From: Fusarium oxysporum f. sp. lycopersici 4287
Taxonomy: Eukaryota; Ascomycota; Sordariomycetes; Hypocreales; Nectriaceae
NCBI RefSeq assembly: GCF_000149955.1
Contig: NC_030995.1
Coordinates: 248,001-312,000, forward strand
Reading direction: 5' to 3'
Length of the DNA stretch: 64,000 bases
A program made the position numbers and the translations under genes. The stretch's first letter is position 1; every line of letters begins with the position of its first letter. Of this stretch, positions 55,722 through 64,000 are shown in pieces. The notes beneath the pieces were generated by a model. It did not search any database. It had not been told where the DNA came from and worked only from the letters and a program-made list of their open reading frames with translations.

Positions 55722-58700
55722 TTAGTTGCAAAACACTGTTGGAGGACCGATGTAGAAACGCTGCGGATCGTTCAAGATGACATCGGGCACATTATCACCA
55801 ATGCCCTTGTAGGCTTTCTGCACCTTGAGGCTTTCCGCGTCATCACCACTGTGGGCCAAGCTGATGAAGCTGTCAAGTATACCCTTACGGTATGGTTTGG
55901 TTAAGAGAGGCTTAGGAGCAGCAGCCTCCTTTGCCTCTCTGGCCTCTGTCAAGAGGACTGTGTCCATGGGAGGTTTCTCCCTCTTTGCCTCAGGCTCTAA
56001 GCCCATAGCACCCTTGACACGAGACCACTTAACGCTGTCTCTAGCATTGGCATGATCGAGGTAGCGAACGGACTCCTTCTTGATTTTTCCAGGTGTCCAT
56101 GTCGGTGCCGTGTGGTTCTCTAACTTTGACTTAAACACAGGGATGGACTGCTCAGGAGCAGCAGGTGCAGGAGGTACGAGAGTAGCGCCGACTAGATGTG
56201 ACACTGTAGGAGGCATCCTATCAGGTCTCATGTAGTCTGCTGTATTCTCTGAGTAAGGACCCCAGTAGTTGGCTGGCAGTTGATCTTCGACCTTGGCTAC
56301 TTCGCGGAAGGGGACGATCTTCTTCTCCTTGACGTCCCAGACCTTGACGCCCAGCGTCGATTTGATCTTGGCAGAATCACTTGTGTCCTTATTCATCTGC
56401 ATAGGTCTGCTGATGATGGAGTTTCCACTGTACTGAGAGCCACCACGACCTTCGATTCCAATGGAGTTAGTCGGCACCGCACTTCGAACGGAAAAGATGA
56501 AGTTGTCGCTACGGACGTGCCAACGCTCTTTATCGGAAGCCACCTTGTTAGTAGAGGCTTTGCGGACTGTGTCACTCTTCTTCTTGTCATCTCCAAGAAG
56601 ACCAGCCACAGCTGTGAATGTATGGGGGTTCACAATGGCGTCGTTTTCCCCCCGTCTATCACCTCCATCCTGTAGCACAAGCTCCATGAGTTCGCGGAGA
56701 CTGATACGCCTCTTCTTTTCGGAGGTCCCAGAGCCAAAGCTGACAGTGAAGCTGACGACAGATAGATCAAAGTGCACCTGGCCGTGAATGGGTGGTCCTT
56801 CGAGGTGTAGAGAAGCGCCCACGTTGACAGAGATCTTCTTTCTAAAGCGCCAGACTCTGATCTCATAATACACGCCTGCGGATACTGCCATATCTGCCAT
56901 GTAGTACAGAGGCCTGAGATTGACCAGAAAGTCGGCGTGGGCATCAAAGTGTGCGCCTAGAGGGCCAGCAGAGAAGACAGCCTGAAGCATTCCTCCTGCC
57001 ATAACAGCTCCTGGTGTGATAGCTGCGTATGCATTACCAGTGACCCTGAGGTTTGAGCTGAGCGTCCACGAGATACCCAATCGCTGTGGACGAGGGTAAT
57101 GCGCTGGAACTTGGTACATAGGATGGTAACCACCAAAACTGACGACCCAGTCGCCTGAATGTGGGTTATTCTTGCCGAACCAACTTCTAATGGCAAAGCC
57201 ACCAGAGGGACGGCAATCCTTGTTGAGAATGAAAGAAGTGGGATTGATGAGACCGTCAACTGAGAGCTCGCCATGGACAAGGTCGAGTTTGCCAACCACA
57301 GAGAGATCAATGAGAACAAGAGCCTTATCTGGACTAGCACGTCGAGGGAGAGTAGCAGTCGCACGAGCGATCAATCCAATATCAGTCTGGTTCGGACCAA
57401 GAGCCACTGTTGCAACAGCACGCATGTCGATAGCCTCACATGCTCGAATGACAAGACCAAGTGCCATCCAGATGGATCCCATGCTGGGTGTCACAAAGGC
57501 GCCAGGACCTGTCAACGACTGGACAGCTTGGTTCATATTGAAGCCTCCCGCCTGGTCAAAACCCTGAATGAGTGGGAATGTTGACAACTGCTCCACCGTG
57601 GGTAGTCGAAGACGTGAGTTGTAACCAAAACCAGCCATAAGGCCACGAACTTCTGCCCATCCCACAGTGAAAATGAGTCCTTCCATCATAGCATAGATGA
57701 AGAATGAGTCATATTCTGGTGTGCCATTTGCAGTGTTGGCTGGTAGTTGTTCGTACATGCCAAGTGCTGCAATGGAAAAGGTGCTTAATGAGATGGCGAC
57801 ACCTCCAAAGTATGCTTTTGTACCGGGCTTGTGGTGCAAAGCACCTGCGATTTGGATCGGCATACGAGTGAAGGCCATGTCGAACCCCTCTACCTCGACA
57901 TCAATAGGGACATGGAGAATGTCGTGCAGTCCGTGGATCTGCTTGGAGTCGAGTCTGACAACGAGGTTTAGACCCTGGATGCCGGCGCTAATGGGTCCGA
58001 TGAGAACACTAGCATCAAGATGAATGCGCAAGACGCCGCCTTCATAGGACAATGAGATTCCGGAGAGCGTGAGAGGTCCCTTCTTCTTCTCAAGTGCGGC
58101 TGTGGTCGCGGGCGCGCCACCGCTGGGAACAACTGCTTCTGTGGATGGTTTCTTCTCTTGGACGGGAGCAGGGGTTGCCTTGGAGCCAGGAGTGACTGCA
58201 CCTGCTGGAGTTGCCTTCTTCTTCTCCTGCTTATCTTGGCCGAAGACATGGTCAAGGAAGACGCCCTGACTACTAACAAGACGGAAGTGAAACCCTTCAG
58301 ATAGCTCCTTATCCTCAGGTCTCATCTTGAATGGCTGTTTCTTGAACATATCTGCACTTCCGTTCAGTGTAATGATGTCCTCCTGTGTGAACATGGTGTT
58401 GACCCAAAGGAACTCAAGGGCATCAAACGGTATGTCCAAGTTTCCGATGATGGGTAGCTTCGATATGGAAGGTAGAGGTCCCAGAGACACGCGTATCATT
58501 CTCTTGATGGGTGAGGGCTTATCTGCCTTTCCGGTGATAGGAACTAACTGAGCAAATTGGACGTGAAGCATGCCAAACTTGAGCTCTGCACCGAAAACGA
58601 GATGTGATTTTGTACCATTCAGGCGGGTCACCACAACATCGAACTTGTCGTCACCAGAGCTGGATGCTTTAAACGTTGTTCCAGTGACAAAGTCTGGCAG

Positions 58701-61700
58701 GACGTCTAGGACTTCCCGGCCCAAGAGCTTCTGCACAGCGTCACCGAGCGTGAACTCCTTAGACGCCTTGCCAACTACTGTAGTTTCTTTATGGAGATTG
58801 GCAGTGAGAGACCAATTGTTAGCATCCTTACGCTCGAAAACTGTCTCCAGCAGAATATTAGAGATCTTGAGGTCCGCTTGAAAGCCGACCTTGGTTGGCT
58901 GGCCCTTACCCGCCGTGATGTCGAAAGCGATGCGCTGCAGCTCAATGCTTTCAAGGATAGACATCGCACGCGTCTTCTCTTCACCTACAGCGAACAAGGA
59001 ATGTAGAGCAGTCATGGGTATATGCGATGCATGCGCACTGAATGACACCAGGCTATCTTCTGACGAGTACGTTATCATTGCCTCCAACAACGCTGGCGGA
59101 TCACCTTCCTTGAGGGGGAGAAGGGTGACGGCTCCGTCAAGAACGATATTTAGGGCCTTTGATGCGTATACGTAGTTGACAGAGAATCCTAGCATGGTGT
59201 GATCGATCTGTAAAGAGGGAATCTTTGAAGGGTCTGAGACGACTGAAGTCTCGGTTGGCTTTCCGATCAAAGCTTCAAGGCGGCCACTGACGCGCAGACT
59301 CTGATTAGAGACATAGAGATCGGCCTCGGTAATTTCAGTGGGAACGCCGAACGGCAGGTTCTGCACGAAACTACTGTCGAGGCAGCGTAGCGACATGAAC
59401 GGCTCTGACGGGTCAAGATAAGAGAATTTGTCCCATCGCTCGTAGTCAAGATAGTACTGCAGTGGAGGGTTGCCCTGTCCCAATACGTTTCCAACACCGC
59501 TGAACTCACACTCGCCTGAGAACTCGCCAGTGCCCTTGGTCCAGGTGAACTCCATAGTGAAGACTGAATGTTTGTCCTTCGGTACAAGTACTTGCATTGA
59601 AGCTTCGAGCTCCAAGCGCATACCGGCCAGAGTCATACCACCAGCCTCGTTGTTCTGAAGTGTGACGGTCACTCTTCTCCAGTAAATGTGAGACGTACTG
59701 GCATTCTGAGTCTTGGATCCGTGACCAGTATTGGCAAGAATCTTCTCCAGATCGTCAATGGCATTGCCCACTTCAGTACAGGTCTTCTTGACCCAGGCCT
59801 TAAGAGCTGCCCACTGAAGCGCTTTGGAATAGCACACAAAAAAGACATTGATATGATCCTCTCCGATCGACACATACATACCCATCGCACGCTTCTCGCC
59901 ATTAAAATCTGGCTCTGCAGCAATGATGAGCTCTCCCACTGTGAAGGCATCTCCCCAAGGACCAGATGATGGAGACACAGTCCTCTTGGCAATGACGGAC
60001 ATGGGAGGGATGTGGTCGTCCCAGCCAGAGAGATATTTGTCCAGTTTCTTGACTATTCCTTCTTTGAGGTCGAGGGAGGCTTCGAGGCGGATACAGCATC
60101 CAGATCCTGATCCGGGGATGTACCACATTGCGTTGCGAGCTGGAGTACCAGCTAAGCCACCAAATGTGATCTTGGTCTCTTTAAGCAATGCCTTGAGCCA
60201 GGTCTTGGGGTTTATATGAGCGACTGCACAAAGATCGGCAAGATTCTCGAATCCACCGTTGGCAGAACTGATCTCTAAGCCCAGAAGGAGATGGCCCGGG
60301 TACCGATCAATACCAGTACAAGTGGTGATACTACTATCTTTTGATACATTGGTAAACCCAGTTTCAAACTCTTCGTTGAGAACTTTGGCATCGGTAGAGA
60401 ACACAAGCGAAGCGCTGTTATCTTTGGAGACCTTGACCTTGAGACCGGTCATTTCGAGAGATTTGCCATCCGAGCCGAGTTTCAAGTTGACATCAGCACT
60501 CTGAAGGTAAGATGCATTTTCGTCAAGTTTCCAAGCTGAGCTAAAGTCTCGTCTCAGAGGATCACTCAACGACAGCTTAAATTCGCTTATATTAGCCTTG
60601 ATTGCTTCCAAGGAAGTCTCAAAGAGTATGGGTCCTGACGAAGTCAGAAACGCTTGAGTGCCGGTGTCTGGGGTTGAGAAGACGATGTGATCAGATGGAA
60701 CGGTACCAGCGCTGATACCTGGTGTTGCACTGCGGATCTGAGTCGTTTGGCCCGGTTGCTGCGAGCATGTACTGGTCTTTGAGGGGCACAAAATGTTGCG
60801 GAGGGGAAGGGAAGCTTGGGGCGGTTGTAGCTGGGTTCGTAATGGGCGCCACGGCCGAACCACCAGGGACTGAGGGTGGTGGGAGGACCTTTGGCTCACT
60901 CGACGTTGGAGGAGCCGCAGGTAGAGTTGCAACACCTCCAGCATGGGTAGGTTGCTGGGTAGCCGGTCCTGATTGCACGGGCCCATCAGGCTTTTCAGGA
61001 TTTGGGGCAGATATAACTGCAGTCCCAGGTCCGGCGACAGTTCCTGGTGCCACAGGGCCAGCAGAAGGAGATGCCAACCTTGGATTTGTGGTCGTAACTG
61101 GAGGCGACACTCCACCTGGTATCTGGACGTTACCTGGCGTTGGGGCTGTGGTAGGCAAGCTGGTTGATGGGCTACCAGAACCAATCCCCCCAGTCTTGTC
61201 ACTTCCAGTCTTGTCACCTCCAGTCTGTCCCGGAAGTACAGGTACATCTCCTACAGAAGGCGGGACTGATCCAGTAGTCGAGTGTGTACCCGACGATGCA
61301 TAACGAGAGCCTCCAGATGGGGCTCGAGGCCGCTTGTCAACATCGCCAACCCTTCCTATCACCGGCCGACCATGACCGAGTGATCGTCTACCCGGTTTGG
61401 CACGACGCGGAACGTCACCACGCGGTTCATCATCTTCCAACCATTTCTTAACTTGGCGATGCCTGTGGCGCTGACCATTGTTATGCCCGGAAAGGTCATC
61501 AAAATCGGCATCTAATGAAGCCTGGTCCTGTTTACGCTTGACTGTAGAGCGTGTCCAGTCCCTCTCTCCAAAGAAACGCCCAGGAGTGCTCACGACTCTA
61601 ATACCGCCAGCAGCCTCTGCTTGTGTGTTCTCATCAGAGTCTGAGCTCTTTGAAGTTATAGACTAATCATCCTCAATTAACTTTATGTTTGCGACTTTGG

Positions 61701-61901
61701 GATGAGTTAACTTACACGAGTTTGGAGCGTGACTAGCCTTCCAGACTTGTTGAGCAGGCTGCCTCGCCCAACTAATGTCGAAGCAATAAGCTCATCAGCG
61801 CTGAATACAAATGTCTTATCTACCAGTGTTTCTTGCTGATCTGGTAGTGACGGCGGCCATTTGTCGCTGGCCGATCGTCTTCCATGAACGTGGTGGGCCA
61901 T
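55722..61901 (-). CDS. Giant DUF6603 protein
   Basis: The best model has three exons (61901-61716, 61647-60790, 60737-55722), 6060 nt and 2019 residues. Exon 1 encodes MAHHVHGRRSASDKWPPSLP and FVFSADELIASTLVGRGSLL. Exon 2 is Pro/Gly/Thr/Ser-rich and disordered (GSGSPSTSLPTTAPTPGN). The frame then moves between about 60790 and 60737. A 52-nt intron fits the frame, but its GTGCCC donor is weak and a 43-nt alternative exists. Exon 3 is about 1670 residues of repeated beta-rich sequence. It ends in the DUF6603 core: LTLSGISLSYEGGVLRIHLD, then DVEVEGFDMAFTRMPIQIAG, FIYAMMEGLIFTVGWAEVRG and HYPRPQRLGISWTLSSNLRV. There is no signal peptide or membrane helix. DUF6603 proteins occur in fungi and bacteria without a known role; the fold may bind hydrophobic or polymeric ligands, which is a guess. 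Confidence 0.82.
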
Positions 61902-63091
61902 TGTATCTTCGCCAAAGCTGTGATGCTCGGGATGAGCATTCGTCTGCTATGGAAAGAGAATTAGATCAGAAAGACGCCAGGCCGATATTACAGTCTGCTA
62001 CTCGGGGAGTTGCATGAGATGAACGAGCAGCTGCTCAATCCCACGCAGGCCGAGTATAATCCATTGCTGATCAGGCCGGACAACCCCAGACTACAAGCTA
62101 TTTCGGATACAGCATTCAGCCACGGCCTAGAACACTAACTTCACCCCTGCTCGTGTAAGTCACTTGAACGGCATCAAGGTTTCAATTGCTCAGGTGCGAG
62201 AGAGCCAGTACTCCCCAATCGGCATATGCAGCTTTCTTCCCGCCATCACATATTATTCGAGACATGCAGCAACTAGCTCCAATTGTAAGACCGGAGTTTC
62301 CGCCATTTGATAAGTCAATGCGTGAATCGATAGTCTACGGGAGCGGGCGCTTGCGTATAGCATCAGCCGTTGGTTCATGTCATGGCGTTGAGATGTTCAC
62401 GCGATGTGGGCGTCGGTGCGGCCCTCAGGGGAGCTACATGATAGGGCGGCGTAAACGAGCGCTGAGGCTAGTCTGCTCTTCTTCTGGCCTAGACGCAACG
62501 AAACTATCGAAAGGAGCATGTTCCACGTGGAGGGCAAGGCCATTTTGGGATAGCAAATGGAGAGCTGAGCTTTAGCTGCATGCAGGGTCTCGAACCATTT
62601 TCTCCGGGGCGTGCGAGACAAGCTTTTAGGGGTTTGGCGTCGAGACCATTGACTTTACAGGGGTATGTACCCTAAGCTCACTGTGTAAGGGCCCTGTGAG
62701 AATTTTTAGGATCAACTAGAGCCGGGGCTGATCTTGGCTGAGCCATCTACCCTAGGCTGCCTCTCAATAGGATACTGAGGTGCTTCTATGCTGAATGAGC
62801 AGCCACCGAGGTGAGTAAAGAAGCTGAGGTCTATGGGAAAATGTTGAAGATAAAGATCTCTGTAAAGTTTTATCCTGTTATGCTGTAACAATTGAGCGAT
62901 TCGTGGTGATAGTGACTTTGAGATATTTTGATAAAATGTGGGACTCGAGCTTGCTTGTTCGTCATGTCCCTTAACTTATGAAATACGAAAAATTGTGATT
63001 GTTCTGATCCAAACATAACAAGGTACTTCATTCGAGGTAGCTTCAGTAATGACCTCCGAATAAATATTGAATATGTACGAAATACCCCAGA
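61902..63091. other. Intergenic region
   Basis: About 1.2 kb. A 129-codon plus-strand frame at 62186-62575 and a minus-strand frame at 62397-62621 have no domain. A GGTTCGAGACCC-like string on the minus strand near 62590 resembles a tRNA T-arm, but no cloverleaf can be drawn around it. Confidence 0.5.
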
Positions 63092-64000
63092 TTATTCCTT
63101 GCGCAGCATCCATGAATCCTTAACTTCGGTCGTAGTTAACACAGAAACTTCCTTACCATCAGCATTCTTACTCTTCTGCCACCTCCCATAAATCTCCTTC
63201 GTCTTAATTTCAACATCGTTTCCTACAACACCATTAACAGTCGCCCTCACTAGCATAAAACTAGCGTCCAAGCCATTTGAAAATACAGCACCCCCTCCAG
63301 TTGTCCCACGAGGCTTCAAATGAATCACCAATTCAGCAGCCAACTCTTTCGTAGCCGCTCTATGTGTCGTGGCCGCGATCCACTGCTGTCGTGGCCCAAT
63401 GGCGCGTACGGTAGGTAACGGCGCCAGGTGGTCAAGAAGATGGGATGCATCTTCTCCAATGGGGATGGTGACTTCGATGGCAAATACTTCTGTTCCAGCT
63501 GGGAGATTATTGGGCGCAGTGCTGGCTTTGATAGAGAAGACAATGTGTTGAGGCGTGTTGGACTGCGCTGGTATGCTGCGGCCTGGGGAGTCTTGAGAAA
63601 AGGCCAGTTTTGAGAACCATGACTTGTTGGCTTCTATGTTCTCAGGCAAATGATTAATCGCCGGGTCGCGAGTATCTTCTTCAGGCACAGTCTGCTCAGG
63701 GAGGATACTTCGAGGCAGGCTCTCTTTGCCAGCCGTCACATTGAAGGTGAGTGTCACACAGTGATCACTCTCCAGTAACTGCGTCGCGATGTACACCACT
63801 TTCGAGTCTGCTTTTGGCTTGGCCCAGACCCGCTCTTTGTTCTGATCAATGAAGTAGTCCATCATATTGACCAGGAGATGAGGAGTGAGGATACCGGTGT
63901 CGTGATTCCAGATGGGCTTGATGGGGAAACCAGAAGGACTGATGACGCCCGTTCTACTCCACTCGATTTTCTTTTCCACTTCAGCTTGTGGCAAAGCGTT
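63092..64000 (-). CDS. 3' part of an unidentified gene (partial, runs off right edge)
   Basis: The minus-strand frame is open from the window edge to a stop at 63092-63094. At least 302 residues are visible and the true start lies outside; the TTG near 63994 is not a start. Sequence includes IKPIWNHDTGILTPHLLVNM, then VVYIATQLLESDHCVTLTFN, GTEVFAIEVTIPIGEDASHL and ELAAELVIHLKPRGT. It looks like a soluble, beta-rich, multi-domain C-terminus. I do not recognise a family. It follows the DUF6603 gene on the same strand at a distance of about 1.2 kb, and its mixture of Val/Ile-rich strands is similar in style to that gene, but homology was not seen. Confidence 0.7.
   Translation of the reverse strand, partial: NALPQAEVEKKIEWSRTGVISPSGFPIKPIWNHDTGILTPHLLVNMMDYFIDQNKERVWAKPKADSKVVYIATQLLESDHCVTLTFNVTAGKESLPRSILPEQTVPEEDTRDPAINHLPENIEANKSWFSKLAFSQDSPGRSIPAQSNTPQHIVFSIKASTAPNNLPAGTEVFAIEVTIPIGEDASHLLDHLAPLPTVRAIGPRQQWIAATTHRAATKELAAELVIHLKPRGTTGGGAVFSNGLDASFMLVRATVNGVVGNDVEIKTKEIYGRWQKSKNADGKEVSVLTTTEVKDSWMLRKE

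Noticed and set aside
55722..61247. Reading the DUF6603 frame up to 61247 as the true N-terminus
   Set aside because: Upstream of about 60737 that frame gives Gln/Leu-rich nonsense (shadow of the Pro-rich frame), whereas the other frame continues cleanly to exons with a good ATG.
60722..61303. A 193-codon Gly-rich plus-strand open frame
   Set aside because: It is antisense to the Pro/Gly/Thr-rich linker of the DUF6603 protein and has no independent support.
62575..62625. A tRNA-like T-arm string on the minus strand
   Set aside because: No acceptor or anticodon stem can be paired around it.

Overview
The window is a piece of a filamentous ascomycete chromosome. Genes are interrupted by short introns of about 45-75 nt with GTAAGT-type donors and CTAAC-type branch sites. 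There are no operons, and the gene content (HET protein, RTA1 protein, Zn2Cys6 regulator, Ser/Thr-rich secreted proteins, intron-containing tRNA) is typical of Sordariomycetes. A Fusarium-like genome is my best guess; that is an inference, not something the sequence proves. Most intron-containing models below were built by hand from splice sites; wherever all exons could be fixed, the summed lengths are divisible by three.

Layout. 0.9-2.7 kb: a broken HET (heterokaryon incompatibility) gene. 2.8-4.8 kb: gamma-glutamyltranspeptidase. 5.3-6.0 kb: a small Ifi6/ISG12-type membrane protein. 7.3-8.1 kb: a secreted Lys/Asp-rich repeat protein. 8.4-9.9 kb: a mitochondrial N-acetyl-gamma-glutamyl-phosphate reductase without the usual fused kinase. 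11.9-15.6 kb: a large P-loop GTPase with a stonustoxin-like N-terminus and one frame break. 15.8-17.3 kb: a DUF1624 membrane protein. 17.8-19.8 kb: a Ser/Thr-rich cell-surface gene with two in-frame TAG codons and an assembly gap. 21.2-22.8 kb: a degenerate Ulp1-like protein. 23.7-24.6 kb: beta-carbonic anhydrase. 26.1 kb: tRNA-Pro(AGG) with an intron. 26.8-28.0 kb: a two-chromodomain protein. 28.3-28.6 kb: two small terminal-inverted-repeat elements. 28.7-31.1 kb: a membrane protein and a convergent DUF1989 protein. 33.7-35.6 kb: a membrane-anchored arylsulfotransferase-like protein. 35.9-36.7 kb: a secreted lectin-like protein. 37.0-38.2 kb: an RTA1-like protein. 39.9-44.2 kb: a Zn2Cys6 regulator followed by a dimeric alpha/beta-barrel protein and a carboxymuconolactone decarboxylase-like protein. 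44.6-51.3 kb: a 2150-residue NLR-like protein with a degraded P-loop. 52.3-54.9 kb: a nine-exon gene of unknown function. 55.7-61.9 kb: a giant DUF6603 protein. 63.1-64.0 kb: the 3' part of another gene that runs off the window.

Housekeeping functions (arginine synthesis, glutathione turnover, CO2 hydration, tRNA, chromatin) are mixed with genes that resemble self/non-self recognition or defence machinery: the HET remnant, the stonustoxin-like GTPase, the NACHT/TPR-like giant and the DUF6603 giant. Several of these are damaged or lack catalytic residues. Three premature stops lie in two genes (HET and the Ser/Thr-rich gene), and all three could come from a CpA to TpA change. The most novel items are the stonustoxin-like GTPase, the kinase-less arginine reductase, the NLR-like giant with a broken Walker A motif, the pair of small inverted-repeat elements and the nine-exon unknown gene.
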